A DNA stretch of 64,000 nt from Salegentibacter lacus (GCF_020164555.1 NZ_JAIQZB010000013.1:62001-126000), one strand, 5' to 3'. Positions 25,284-34,833 are shown, counted from the stretch's first letter. The notes: generated by a model not told the origin, from the letters alone. Numbers and translations: made by a program.

Positions 25284-26540
25284 CTACACCACCATACCAG
25301 CAGCAACGGTTTCGTTTGTATTTTCATCAATAAGAATAATACTTCCTGTATTGCGGTTTTCACGGTAAGTATCTAACATCATCCTTCTTGTCGTCCTTAT
25401 TTTAACCCTAGCAATATCGTTCATAGCTAATTGGGGGTCAGATTTATCTCTTTCAAAAGTATTGATATCCATTTTATAAACCACCTCTTTAATAATTGCC
25501 CGCTCTTCATGAGAGGTATGTATAATGGTATACTTTGCCCGGGGCTTAGCTGCCTCATTGGCTAACCAGCATAACATCACATCAAATTCCTGTTCCATTT
25601 CTGGCTGATTGTTTTTTCTTACAATCATATCACCCCGACTTACATCAATATCATCTTCAAGGGTCATGGAAATACTCATTGGCGCATAGGCTTCTTTAAC
25701 CTCCTGCTCTCCGGCATTAATCGATTTGATTTTAGATTGAAATCCTGAAGGTAAAACCGCCACTTCATCACCAACCCGGTAAATTCCGCTGGCTACCCTT
25801 CCCGCATACCCACGGTAATCCCTGTTTTCTTCACTTTGGGGTCGCAATACGGTTTGCACCGGAAACCTCGCGTCAATCTTATTAATATCACTACTAATAT
25901 GTAAAGTTTCAAGGGTGCTTAATAACGTACCGGCCTGGTACCATTCTGTATTTTTTGACCGATTTACTACATTGTCACCCAATAGTGCACTAATAGGGAT
26001 AAACCGAACATCTTTCATTAAAAGTTTGGAAGAAAATTCTTCAAACTGGGTAACAATATTATTATAAACTTCCTCAGAAAAATCTACCAGATCCATTTTA
26101 TTAATACACACTATAAGATGTGGAATATTCAACAAAGATGCGATAAAAGAGTGTCTCTTTGTTTGCTCTATCACCCCGTGACGTGCATCAATTAGAATAA
26201 CCGCGGCATTAGCCGTTGACGCCCCTGTAACCATATTACGGGTGTATTGAATATGTCCCGGGGTATCGGCGATAATAAATTTACGTTTAGGCGTGGTAAA
26301 GTAGCGGTAAGCTACATCTATTGTAATTCCCTGCTCCCTTTCATCTTTTAAACCATCGGTAAATAGCGCCAGGTCTACTCCATCGTGCCCTTTTTTAGCA
26401 CTGGTATTGCTTACCGACTCTAATTGATCTTCAAAAATAGATTTAGAGTCGAATAAAAGTCTACCGATTAAAGTACTTTTCCCATCATCTACACTCCCGG
26501 CGGTAGTGAATCTTAGTAATTGATTGTTATTTATTTCCAT
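25284..26540 (-). CDS. cysN: Sulfate adenylyltransferase GTPase subunit CysN
   Basis: The 418-residue protein is a translation-factor-type GTPase: G1 GSVDDGKSTLIGRLLFDS, G3 DTPGHIQYTRNM and G4 NKMD, then two beta-barrel domains. It drives CysD-catalysed APS formation from ATP and sulfate in the cytoplasm. Length is normal for stand-alone CysN without a fused APS kinase, which is encoded separately by cysC. It lies 59 bp after cysD. Confidence 0.95.
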   Translation of the reverse strand: MEINNNQLLRFTTAGSVDDGKSTLIGRLLFDSKSIFEDQLESVSNTSAKKGHDGVDLALFTDGLKDEREQGITIDVAYRYFTTPKRKFIIADTPGHIQYTRNMVTGASTANAAVILIDARHGVIEQTKRHSFIASLLNIPHLIVCINKMDLVDFSEEVYNNIVTQFEEFSSKLLMKDVRFIPISALLGDNVVNRSKNTEWYQAGTLLSTLETLHISSDINKIDARFPVQTVLRPQSEENRDYRGYAGRVASGIYRVGDEVAVLPSGFQSKIKSINAGEQEVKEAYAPMSISMTLEDDIDVSRGDMIVRKNNQPEMEQEFDVMLCWLANEAAKPRAKYTIIHTSHEERAIIKEVVYKMDINTFERDKSDPQLAMNDIARVKIRTTRRMMLDTYRENRNTGSIILIDENTNETVAAGMVV

Positions 26541-26599
26541 GTTTTATTCTCTTTGTCTTACAGCGCAGCCATATTTACTCTTGAAACGCGGCGGTCTAT

Positions 26600-27505
26600 T
26601 TAAAAGTATCCTTGTTTTTTTCTATCCTCCATCGCCGTTTCACTCCTCTTATCATCAGAGCGATCTCCTCTTTCGGTCTTGCGCATTGCGGCTACTTCCT
26701 GAACGATTTTTTCCAGCGTATCTGCATCAGATTCTATTCCGCCGGTAATGGTGATATCACCAAGCGTTCTAAACCTAATTTTTTTCTTTTCTACCTGCTC
26801 TCCTTCTTCAAGCTTTAAATATTCAGAAACCGGAATCCAGGAATTACTTCTAAAAACCACTTCCCGCTCGTGTGCAAAATATAAAGAAGGAATACTTATG
26901 TTTTCTCTTTTTATATAGTTCCAAACATCCATCTCGGTCCAGTTACTAATAGGAAATGCTCTGAAATGCTCGCCCTCAAAATGTTTTCCATTTAAAAGGT
27001 TCCACAGTTCTGGTCGCTGGTTTTTAGGATCCCACTGTCCAAAATCGTCACGATGACTAAAGAAACGCTCTTTGGCGCGTGCTTTTTCTTCATCGCGCCT
27101 TCCGCCTCCAATGGCACAGTCTACTTTATTAGTTTCAATCGCATCAAGCAAGGTGGTGATTTGAAGGGCATTTCGGGTTGCATTTTTACCCTTTTCCTCT
27201 GCAACACGACCATTGTCTATGGAGTCCTGTACTGAACCTACAATTAACTTTACGCCAAGCTTTTCAACCAAATCGTTTCGGAACTGGATGGTTTCCGGGA
27301 AATTATGCCCGGTATCAACATGCATTAATGCAAAGGGGATTTTGCTTGGATAAAAAGCTTTTTTAGCTAAATGCGTCACCAAAATAGAATCTTTTCCTCC
27401 CGAAAACAGGATTACCGGATTCTCAAACTGTGCCCAGACTTCCCGTAAAATATAAATCGCTTCCGATTCTAATTCGTCTAAATAATTTAAATAATACTTG
27501 CTCAT
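26600..27505 (-). CDS. cysD: Sulfate adenylyltransferase subunit CysD
   Basis: The 301-residue PAPS-reductase-fold protein has the PP-loop SGGKDSILVTHLA at about residues 34-46, then HVDTGHNFPETI and GGRRDEEKARAKER, the adenylation and sulfate-binding segments. With CysN it makes APS. It starts 1 bp after the cysC stop, so the three genes form one unit. Confidence 0.95.
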   Translation of the reverse strand: MSKYYLNYLDELESEAIYILREVWAQFENPVILFSGGKDSILVTHLAKKAFYPSKIPFALMHVDTGHNFPETIQFRNDLVEKLGVKLIVGSVQDSIDNGRVAEEKGKNATRNALQITTLLDAIETNKVDCAIGGGRRDEEKARAKERFFSHRDDFGQWDPKNQRPELWNLLNGKHFEGEHFRAFPISNWTEMDVWNYIKRENISIPSLYFAHEREVVFRSNSWIPVSEYLKLEEGEQVEKKKIRFRTLGDITITGGIESDADTLEKIVQEVAAMRKTERGDRSDDKRSETAMEDRKKQGYF

Positions 27506-27506
27506 T

Positions 27507-28100
27507 TTACTTTAATTCAAGTTTCTTTTGAAGCACTTTTAAAATTCTATTCGCTGCTTCTTCCAAATTTTCTTTTTCGGTGTTTATTTCAATATCAGGA
27601 TTTACCGGTTGTTCGTATGGCGAATCAATTCCCGTAAAATTCTTAATTTCTCTTGCTCTTGCTTTTTTATACAAACCCTTTACATCCCGCTCTTCACAAG
27701 TTTCTAAACTCGTGTTTACAAAGATTTCAACAAAATCATCTTTCCCAATAATTTTTTTTACCATATCTCTATTGGCTTGTTGAGGGGAAATAAAAGAAGC
27801 CAATACAACTGCGCCAGATGAAACCAAAAGTTTAGAAACTTCAGCAGCTACCCTAAGATTTTCTTCCCTTTCTTTAGCACTAAAATTCAGATCTTTATTT
27901 AGTCCCTTTCTTAAACTATCGCCATCTAATACAAAAGTCCTGACTTTCTGTTCAAAAAGTAATTTTTCTACCATATTAGCAAGGGTAGATTTTCCCGAAC
28001 CTGATAGCCCGGTAAACCATAACACAAATGAATTATGTGCATTCAATTGGTTACGCTCCTCTCTCCCCAGTGAAAAATTAAATGTTGTGATATTATTCAT
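27507..28100 (-). CDS. cysC: Adenylylsulfate kinase CysC
   Basis: The 197-residue kinase has Walker A GLSGSGKSTLANMVE near residue 31, LDGDSLRKGLNKDL, the lid FTGIDSPYEQPVNPD and the usual ISPQQANRDMVK. It phosphorylates APS to PAPS, the sulfate donor for sulfotransferases. APS kinase plus PAP phosphatase and no APS/PAPS reductase in the cluster points to sulfation rather than cysteine synthesis. Confidence 0.94.
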   Translation of the reverse strand: MNNITTFNFSLGREERNQLNAHNSFVLWFTGLSGSGKSTLANMVEKLLFEQKVRTFVLDGDSLRKGLNKDLNFSAKEREENLRVAAEVSKLLVSSGAVVLASFISPQQANRDMVKKIIGKDDFVEIFVNTSLETCEERDVKGLYKKARAREIKNFTGIDSPYEQPVNPDIEINTEKENLEEAANRILKVLQKKLELK

Positions 28101-28120
28101 ACTATACTCTCTAACTTTTA

Positions 28121-28136
28121 TAGCGTAAAAACGCTA
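28121..28136. promoter_or_regulatory. Perfect 6-bp inverted repeat upstream of cysC
   Basis: TAGCGT-AAAA-ACGCTA is a perfect palindrome ending 21 bp before the cysC ATG. It could be an operator or a small leader hairpin; nothing in the sequence identifies a binding protein. Confidence 0.3.
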
Positions 28137-28324
28137 ATTATCTTCTTATGATCTTGCAATCAGATCACATTTAGAACCTATTCTTTCGTGAAGATAATAT
28201 AAAGCCATTTTTATCACAACTTCCAATGAACCTGTTTTCACTTGCTCACTAAGGTTTCAAACTGCCTGTTTGATAGTTAATATTTTAATACAATTCCCTA
28301 TATCTGGATTTACCCTAATCAAGG

Positions 28325-29149
28325 TTACTCCAGGTTGGAAACCACAAACGAGTTATTCAACAATTTCTTTCTATTATAAAGCATTTCCTTTCCGGTTCCT
28401 TTATCGATCACTATTAAACCTACTGCTTTGCAAATTGCGTGACCGGCTGCGGTATCCCATTCCATAGTAGAGCCTAAACGGGGATAAACATCTATAAGAC
28501 CTTCTGCCATCAAGCAAAATTTAAGGGAACTTCCCTTCGGAATAACATTTACCTCCTGCTCATATTTCTCTTTAATATCATCTATAAAACCAAGGGTTTC
28601 CTTATTGATATGTGATCTACTTCCGGCAACATTTATAGTCTTCTGAACACTACCCGGAAAAATTTCTTCGGCATTATTTATCAAGTCCTCTAATTGACTT
28701 TCATTCTCTACAACTACTTTGAAAGATCTTCCGACATTTACATCTCCATAATAAAGCTCTTTACTGACCGGAATATAAATCACTCCGAAAACCGGTCTAT
28801 TATTTTCTATAAGTGCGATATTTACCGTAAACTCACCACTTTTTTTAATAAACTCCTTGGTACCGTCTAAAGGATCTACAATCCAGCATTTATTCCATTT
28901 TTCCCTTTCGGCAAAGCCAATTTCTTCGTTTTCTTCACTGATAATCGGAATTCCAGTAGCCTTCAAAAAATCATTAATTATACTATTTGCCGATTTATCT
29001 GCCAGGGTTACCGGCGATTCATCTTCTTTCAGTTCTACCTGAAAATCACCATTTTCATAGACCCTCATTATTTCTATACCAGCCTTTATAGAGGCTTCTA
29101 ATGCCACAAGAAAATCCTGATGAATCTCATTCTGAACTTCTTTTTTCAT
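28325..29149 (-). CDS. cysQ: 3'(2'),5'-bisphosphate nucleotidase CysQ
   Basis: The 274-residue inositol-monophosphatase-family enzyme has the metal-binding EEN (residues about 77-79) and DPLDGTKEFI motifs, and MEWDTAAGHAI near the C-terminus. It hydrolyses PAP, the inhibitory by-product of sulfotransferase reactions, to AMP. Its presence beside cysC, cysD and cysN completes a sulfation support set. A 224-bp gap without genes separates it from cysC. Confidence 0.93.
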   Translation of the reverse strand: MKKEVQNEIHQDFLVALEASIKAGIEIMRVYENGDFQVELKEDESPVTLADKSANSIINDFLKATGIPIISEENEEIGFAEREKWNKCWIVDPLDGTKEFIKKSGEFTVNIALIENNRPVFGVIYIPVSKELYYGDVNVGRSFKVVVENESQLEDLINNAEEIFPGSVQKTINVAGSRSHINKETLGFIDDIKEKYEQEVNVIPKGSSLKFCLMAEGLIDVYPRLGSTMEWDTAAGHAICKAVGLIVIDKGTGKEMLYNRKKLLNNSFVVSNLE

Positions 29150-29183
29150 ACATTTTACTTTTTGGCAATATATAGATACTCCG

Positions 29184-29191
29184 CAAATATA
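29184..29191 (-). promoter_or_regulatory. Candidate -7 box (TATATTTG) for cysQ operon
   Basis: The minus strand reads TATATTTG (TAnnTTTG consensus), 35 bp before the cysQ ATG at 29149. No matching TTG at the -33 position was found, so this is a partial promoter call. Confidence 0.4.
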
Positions 29192-29388
29192 ATATTTACT
29201 ATTAGTCTATCGAATTAATAGAGTTTTAAATTATATAAAATATATTATACTTTTAAACAGTTCGCTTTAAGGAAGCCTAACAAGGGAAGCGCTGTTAAAA
29301 TGTATTTAAATCACAAGATTACAGGGGTTAAAATATGAAAGGTCCTTTATCGACAATTAAATGTTTAGATAAAAAAACACATTTTATC

Positions 29389-30309
29389 TTAAAAGTGTTT
29401 TTCGAGTAAAAACTTATTATATAATTCAACACCATTTTGATTCATATGTGAGGTATCGTAGAAATGAATAGAATCATTAATAAATTTTAATTCTTTATAA
29501 TCATAATAAGGTATATTGTTATTTTGTAAATATTTAAACAATTTATCTCCACTTATATAATTAAATCCACTGTTTCTAGGTGAATGCACTATCAAAATCT
29601 TTGCAGATGATTTTTTTAATTTTTCTATTATAGCTGTAAAAGATTCCCATTGTATTCCATTTAATTCCCAATTTTGTTGAAGTTTTCCTTTTTCTTTATT
29701 GGTTGTAACTTCTCTTCTTACATAACCTCCAGGGATATATTCATTTTCACCTTTCACAGAAACCTCTTTATCATTCAAAGAATTCGTAAAATGCTCTTTA
29801 TATACAGCATAAATCAAGGTATTTAAAACCATCAAATTTTTTAATTCTAAAGCCATTTTTAAAGTTCCCCAATTATTATAATCATTGGAAATCAAATCAA
29901 ATGAAGATTCAACACCATTTGATGAGAACATACCTGGATATATATCCAATATAATATAATCTGGGTTTAAGGAATCTAAATACCTATCGACAAGTATTTC
30001 AGTTTGGAGAAAAGTTTGCGAACTGCTACCAAGATTAAAACTATTAAAACCTGCCTCCTTAAATATTCTTGGATCATAATGACGATAAGATCTTGATGAA
30101 CCTAAAAATAAGACATCTATATTTTTAGTTTCCTTGACTTCCTGAAATCTAGTGTAGGAAAAACCATATGCAAATTTTTCGTAAAAAAGATTTTTATGAA
30201 AATAGCTTGGAATCAGCTCTCCATAAATTATTATAGATATGGGGTAGATAAGAATAATTAACCCTATAAATAATAATATCTTTTTTAAAAATTTAATTAA
30301 AATTTTCAT
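29389..30309 (-). CDS. SGNH/DltD-like membrane-anchored acyl-transfer partner
   Basis: The 306-residue protein has one N-terminal membrane anchor (about residues 8-32) and an outside-facing SGNH-like domain. FLGSSRSYRHYD near residue 68 carries the nucleophile Ser block, and HFYDTSHMNQNG near residue 285 has the Asp-x-x-His pair. This layout matches DltD/AlgJ/AlgX-type partners that finish O-acylation begun by an MBOAT protein. It starts 3 bp after the AlgI-like gene, so they are co-translated. Substrate is presumably the locus glycan. Confidence 0.72.
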   Translation of the reverse strand: MKILIKFLKKILLFIGLIILIYPISIIIYGELIPSYFHKNLFYEKFAYGFSYTRFQEVKETKNIDVLFLGSSRSYRHYDPRIFKEAGFNSFNLGSSSQTFLQTEILVDRYLDSLNPDYIILDIYPGMFSSNGVESSFDLISNDYNNWGTLKMALELKNLMVLNTLIYAVYKEHFTNSLNDKEVSVKGENEYIPGGYVRREVTTNKEKGKLQQNWELNGIQWESFTAIIEKLKKSSAKILIVHSPRNSGFNYISGDKLFKYLQNNNIPYYDYKELKFINDSIHFYDTSHMNQNGVELYNKFLLEKHF

Positions 30310-30312
30310 TTA

Positions 30313-31764
30313 TTAAAATTGGAAGTATATAAAATTAGTTTCAAAAGTAAACATGTATAAACCTATCAAACAAACTAGGCAAATATAAAAGCCCCAACTC
30401 AATTTTGGATAGTTGTATATTTTTAACCCCTCTAAAGCAAACCTGTCTTTTCTACCCAACCATTCAATTATAAAAAAAATAAATATTATTGGTATAACTT
30501 TAATGGCAAAACCAATTCCCTCATAATAAGGTATACTTAATAAAGATCTCGAAAACATACCATTTAAATAACTTATAGCATGCCCTATATCCTCTGCTCT
30601 AAAAAAAACCCAGGCTATTACGGTCAATCCAAAAGTCAGGGACATTTGCCCTAATTCCTTAAAAGAAGGCAGGTAAGAGTTTTGAGCCACAACCTCCATA
30701 TTTTGGCGATTGCGTTTTGTAAGTAATAATGGTAAAAAATAAACTGCGTTTAAGGCTCCCCAAATTATAAAGGTCCAGTTAGCTCCGTGCCAAAAACCGC
30801 TCACGATAAAAATTATAAAAGTGTTTCTTACTTTCATCCAGGTACCTCCCCGGCTTCCTCCAAGTGGAATATATAAATAATCCCTGAACCAGGTTGAAAG
30901 CGAAATATGCCATCGTCTCCAAAATTCAGCAATATCCCGGGAAAAATAGGGGAAGGCAAAATTCTGCATTAAGTTGAAACCGAACAATCTGGCTGTTCCA
31001 ATAGCAATATCTGAATATCCAGAAAAATCTCCATAAATCTGAAAAGTAAAAAATATAGCCCCAAGTAGCAGAGTACTGCCAGACATATCCGCCGAATTTT
31101 CAAAAATATGGTTAGCATACACCGCACAGTTATCGGCAATTACAACTTTTTTAAACAAACCCCATAGGATCTGTCGCATTCCATCAACGCCCTGGCTGTA
31201 TTCAAATTTTCTATTTTTATAGAATTGCGGGAGTAAATTTGTTGCCCGCTCTATAGGTCCGGCTACTAACTGCGGAAAAAAGCTTACAAATGCAGCAAAG
31301 GAAATAAAGTCCTTAGCTGGTTCCAGCCGGTTTTTATATACATCTATGGTATAACTCAGGGTCTGGAAAGTATAAAAACTAATCCCCACCGGGAGGATGA
31401 CGTTCAGTGAATTCGCGTTTAGCTCATATCCCGCTATACTAAAAGCCGACTTAAAATTATCCAGAAAATAATTATAGTATTTAAAAAAACCAAGAAAACC
31501 TAAATTAACCAGTATACTTATCCAAAGTAATACTTTTCTGCGGCCGGGAGCTTCGGTCCTACCTAGACTCACCCCAACAAAGTAATCGACTAAGGTACTA
31601 AAGAGTATCAGCGATAAAAATCGCCAGTCCCACCACCCATAAAACAAATAACTGGCTGCCGCAACCAAGAGGTTTTGCCATTTCAGGTTATTATTAAAAA
31701 CAAACCAGTATAGAATAAATACTACCGGCAAGAAAATAGCAAAATCTAAAGAATTAAAAAGCAT
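30313..31764 (-). CDS. MBOAT O-acyltransferase (AlgI/DltB-like)
   Basis: The 483-residue multi-pass membrane protein has PVGISFYTFQTLSYTIDVYK, FPQLVAGPIERA, WRRWHISLSTWFRDYLYIPL and SGFWHGANWTFIIWG, the last with the conserved MBOAT histidine. Length and motif order match AlgI. It probably carries acetyl groups across the inner membrane for O-acetylation of the exported polysaccharide, with the SGNH partner encoded downstream. A well-formed promoter lies just upstream (31796-31823). Confidence 0.9.
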   Translation of the reverse strand: MLFNSLDFAIFLPVVFILYWFVFNNNLKWQNLLVAAASYLFYGWWDWRFLSLILFSTLVDYFVGVSLGRTEAPGRRKVLLWISILVNLGFLGFFKYYNYFLDNFKSAFSIAGYELNANSLNVILPVGISFYTFQTLSYTIDVYKNRLEPAKDFISFAAFVSFFPQLVAGPIERATNLLPQFYKNRKFEYSQGVDGMRQILWGLFKKVVIADNCAVYANHIFENSADMSGSTLLLGAIFFTFQIYGDFSGYSDIAIGTARLFGFNLMQNFAFPYFSRDIAEFWRRWHISLSTWFRDYLYIPLGGSRGGTWMKVRNTFIIFIVSGFWHGANWTFIIWGALNAVYFLPLLLTKRNRQNMEVVAQNSYLPSFKELGQMSLTFGLTVIAWVFFRAEDIGHAISYLNGMFSRSLLSIPYYEGIGFAIKVIPIIFIFFIIEWLGRKDRFALEGLKIYNYPKLSWGFYICLVCLIGLYMFTFETNFIYFQF

Positions 31765-31795
31765 CTTTTTTTAGTTGGGGCTTAAAAATTAAGGG

Positions 31796-31823
31796 CAAAA
31801 GTAAAGAGGATTTTCGTTTGCAA
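31796..31823 (-). promoter_or_regulatory. Promoter of the MBOAT-SGNH pair
   Basis: On the minus strand TTG (31823-31821), a 17-bp spacer and TACTTTTG (31803-31796) fit the Bacteroidota consensus TTG-N17-23-TAnnTTTG, 32 bp before ATG 31764. It shows that this pair is transcribed independently of rmlA. Confidence 0.6.
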
Positions 31824-32084
31824 AACGAAAAGACATAGGGCTCTTTTTAGTTAATGTGTTAATAGTGAATCGTTAATTCGGTCATTAGTGATTGAGCAAA
31901 TAGATCTAAAGACTAAAATCTACTGACTATTGACCAAATTAATTCGTGGATTCGTGTTTTTACAGTTTCCAGGAATTAAAGTGCCTTTGAATGCACCCTA
32001 AACGAAAAACAAGGAAACGAGTACTGAGAACTGTATAACTTACTTGAAATAAAAAACTTAAAACTTGTTTACCTGAATAACAAA
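31824..32084. other. Non-coding module junction with low-complexity sequence
   Basis: No gene is visible between the MBOAT promoter and rmlA. The stretch contains degenerate short-unit phrases (GTGAATCGTTAATTCGG, GACTAAAATCTACTGACTA, AATTCGTGGATTCGTG) like those at 25.1 kb and in the same style as the 19.85-kb block. It separates the acylation pair from the rml genes. Confidence 0.55.
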
Positions 32085-32957
32085 CTACTTGACCAAATCC
32101 AGTAAATACTTTCCATATTCACTTTTGTCAAGATCAGTACCTAATTTTTGTAATTGATCTTTATTGATATATTTTTTACGAAAAGCGATCTCTTCTGGAC
32201 ATGCGATTTTTAATCCCTGTCTTTTTTCTATGGTTTGCACAAAATTAGAAGCTTCTAACATTGAATCATGTGTACCGGTATCGAGCCAGGCATAACCCCT
32301 ACCCATAATTTCAACTTTTAATTCTCTTCGGCTTAAATATTCCTGGTTAATACTAGTTATCTCCAGTTCTCCCCGGGCACTAGGTTTGCATTGTTTAGCT
32401 ATTCCTATAACTGAATTCGGGTAAAAGTAAAGTCCGGTCACCGCAAAATGACTTTTAGGTTTCTCCGGTTTTTCTTCGATACTAAGTGCATTACCCGTGT
32501 CATCAAAATCTACAACCCCATAACGTTTAGGTTCTTTTACATAATAGCCGAAGACAGTAGCCTGCCCTAATTCTTTGCAGGTTTTAACCGCCTTCTCGAG
32601 TAATCCGCTAAAGCCCTGTCCGTAGAAAATATTGTCTCCTAAAACCAGGCATACATCATCATTTTTAATAAAATCTTCACCAATTATAAATGCCTCTGCT
32701 AAGCCATTGGGTTTAGGTTGTTCAGCATAAGATAAATCCAATCCCCAGGATTCTCCATCGCCCAGTAGCTTTTGAAAATTATGTAGATCTTCCGGGGTAG
32801 AAATAATAAGTATTTCCCTAATGCCTGCTAACATTAAAACTGATAACGGATAGTAAATCATTGGTTTATCATAAACCGCCAGTAATTGTTTTGAAACACT
32901 TTTTGTTAGTGGGTACAAGCGTGATCCTGTCCCCCCGGCTAGAATAATTCCTTTCAT
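32085..32957 (-). CDS. rmlA: Glucose-1-phosphate thymidylyltransferase
   Basis: The 290-residue enzyme has [19 protein letters not shown], the short RmlA nucleotidyltransferase signature, plus [22 protein letters not shown] and [16 protein letters not shown]. It makes dTDP-glucose from glucose-1-phosphate and dTTP. ATG 32957 overlaps the stop of the preceding kinase-like gene by 4 bp. No rmlC or rmlD is in the window, so the product more likely feeds the WecE-type branch than rhamnose. Confidence 0.94.
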   Translation of the reverse strand: MKGIILAGGTGSRLYPLTKSVSKQLLAVYDKPMIYYPLSVLMLAGIREILIISTPEDLHNFQKLLGDGESWGLDLSYAEQPKPNGLAEAFIIGEDFIKNDDVCLVLGDNIFYGQGFSGLLEKAVKTCKELGQATVFGYYVKEPKRYGVVDFDDTGNALSIEEKPEKPKSHFAVTGLYFYPNSVIGIAKQCKPSARGELEITSINQEYLSRRELKVEIMGRGYAWLDTGTHDSMLEASNFVQTIEKRQGLKIACPEEIAFRKKYINKDQLQKLGTDLDKSEYGKYLLDLVK

Positions 32958-33688
32958 AGACCCTTTTTTAATACTTTGATTATTTTTTGGTGTATTCTAA
33001 TTAAGTCATTCTCTTGCTGAGAATTTTGTCGGTTTAATTTAATAACCGGAACTTTATTTTCCTCTAAAAAAATAATCTTTTCCTGAGTTCGATAATCAAT
33101 TTTCCGTAATAAACTTTCTGTCTCGCTCAGGGAAAGTAATTTAAACCCAGCCATACCTCTTGATTCAAAACTATTGGAATTTTTTAATTCTTTAGCAACC
33201 TCAAGAACATCTGCTTCCAAATAGAAAACCAATTTAGGTAAGCAAAACATATGTCGTTTAAAGCTAAGTAAATCATTGTTCCGGAAATAATTATTATGAA
33301 TAATACCTTCATCCAAGAATACAGGTTTGGAGAGGCCTAGATCTGAATATTGTGAAACTTTAGTTATTAGATTAGAATAAAAAGAAATCAATTTATATCG
33401 GAATTCTTCTGGTAGATCCAATGCTTCTACCTCATCTTCGTGCGCTCTAATTAGTGCTTTCCATTTTTCTTTATTATTCAATTTTTGATTTGAAAAAATT
33501 TTAGCTTGTAGTAATTTGCTGGCTAATTCAAAATTACCTTGCTTAATATTCTTAATTATTCCGCATCTAACTGTTTGTTCAGGGTACCAGGTTTGCTTAA
33601 TACGATTATTTATAGAAGTACTTTTTAGATTTTCTAATAAGCTAGTCTTCCCAGCACCTGGTATACCTAAAATCTCAATCCAATCCAT
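32954..33688 (-). CDS. P-loop kinase-like protein of unknown function
   Basis: The 244-residue protein opens [20 protein letters not shown], a Walker A of the deoxynucleoside/thymidylate kinase type. Later [12 protein letters not shown] resembles the DR/E-hhh acidic motif and [15 protein letters not shown] an adenylate-kinase-like LID-side helix. No transmembrane segments are seen. It lies 1 bp after rmlB and overlaps rmlA by 4 bp, so it is made together with them. Substrate is unknown; a nucleotide, sugar or polyprenol kinase are all possible. Confidence 0.6.
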   Translation of the reverse strand: MDWIEILGIPGAGKTSLLENLKSTSINNRIKQTWYPEQTVRCGIIKNIKQGNFELASKLLQAKIFSNQKLNNKEKWKALIRAHEDEVEALDLPEEFRYKLISFYSNLITKVSQYSDLGLSKPVFLDEGIIHNNYFRNNDLLSFKRHMFCLPKLVFYLEADVLEVAKELKNSNSFESRGMAGFKLLSLSETESLLRKIDYRTQEKIIFLEENKVPVIKLNRQNSQQENDLIRIHQKIIKVLKKGL

Positions 33689-33689
33689 A

Positions 33690-34748
33690 TTACGTATACT
33701 GCTTTTTATAATATTCCTGATAACTTCCAGAAACTACAGCTTTTATCCATTCTGAATTCTCCAAATACCAATCTATGGTCTTTGCCAAACCTTCCTCAAA
33801 AGTCACTGAGGGTTCCCAGCCCAGTTCCTTATTGATTTTACCAGCATCAATTGCATAACGTTTGTCGTGTCCCGGACGGTCTTTTATAAAAGTGATAAGC
33901 GTTTCAGATTCACCTTCGTTTTTATCCAATTTTTTGTCCATTATCTCACATAATAGCTTTATTAAATCAATATTCTGCCACTCGTTAAACCCACCTACAT
34001 TGTAAGTTGATTTTTTGTTGCCTTTATGAAAGATCAGGTCTATCGCTTTGGCATGATCCAGTACATATAACCAATCACGTGTGTATTTTCCGTCGCCATA
34101 AACGGGCAAAGCTTTATTTTCTATTATATTATTGATAAATAAAGGAATAAGCTTTTCCGGAAATTGGTTAGGGCCGTAATTATTGGAACAGTTTGAGATC
34201 ACATAGGGCAAATTATAGGTCTCTCCATAAGCTCTTACAAAATGGTCTGATGCCGCTTTGGAAGCTGAATAGGGTGAATTTGGAGCATAGGAAGTGGTTT
34301 CGGTAAAAAATCCTGTTTCTCCTAAGGTTCCGTAAACTTCATCGGTACTAATATGATAAAATAATTTATGCTGCAGATCTTCCTTCCAGATTCCTAACGC
34401 GGCTTCCATTAAATTCAGGGTGCCGGTGACATTGGTTTCAACAAATATTTTAGGGTTGGAAATTGATCTATCTACGTGGGATTCCGCGGCAAGATGAATT
34501 ACGCTATCAAATTTATATTTCCGAAATAGGGCTTTCATTTGATCGGCATCAGTAATATCGGCCTTTAAAAAATGATAATTTGCAGCGTTCTCAATATCCT
34601 TTATGTTTTCAAGATTGCCCGCGTAGGTTAATGCATCTAAATTGAATATCTGATAATCGGGATATTTATTTACAAAAAGCCGAACTACATGCGAGCCAAT
34701 AAATCCGGCGCCACCGGTAATAAGAATATTTCTTTTAGAAGATTTCAT
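33690..34748 (-). CDS. rmlB: dTDP-glucose 4,6-dehydratase
   Basis: The 352-residue extended SDR has GGAGFIGSHVVRLF, HLAAESHVDRS, the active-site HISTDEVYG (Thr-Asp-Glu), YSASKAASDH with the catalytic Tyr/Lys, and NNYGPNQFPEKLIPL. It converts dTDP-glucose to the 4-keto-6-deoxy sugar, the substrate for the WecE-like enzyme at 22004. It leads the rmlB, kinase, rmlA operon behind a clear -7 box. Confidence 0.95.
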   Translation of the reverse strand: MKSSKRNILITGGAGFIGSHVVRLFVNKYPDYQIFNLDALTYAGNLENIKDIENAANYHFLKADITDADQMKALFRKYKFDSVIHLAAESHVDRSISNPKIFVETNVTGTLNLMEAALGIWKEDLQHKLFYHISTDEVYGTLGETGFFTETTSYAPNSPYSASKAASDHFVRAYGETYNLPYVISNCSNNYGPNQFPEKLIPLFINNIIENKALPVYGDGKYTRDWLYVLDHAKAIDLIFHKGNKKSTYNVGGFNEWQNIDLIKLLCEIMDKKLDKNEGESETLITFIKDRPGHDKRYAIDAGKINKELGWEPSVTFEEGLAKTIDWYLENSEWIKAVVSGSYQEYYKKQYT

Positions 34749-34770
34749 TTAGAAAATATAGATTGACTTT

Positions 34771-34778
34771 CAAAGATA
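34771..34778 (-). promoter_or_regulatory. Candidate -7 box (TATCTTTG) for rmlB operon
   Basis: The minus strand carries TATCTTTG 22 bp before the rmlB ATG. The same octamer is used ahead of the epimerase operon at 24914-24921. A -33 TTG is not obvious. Confidence 0.5.
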
Positions 34779-34833
34779 GTTTTTCTGATCACTTTTAAAA
34801 TAGTATCTAAACTTGATTCTATATCATAAAAAC

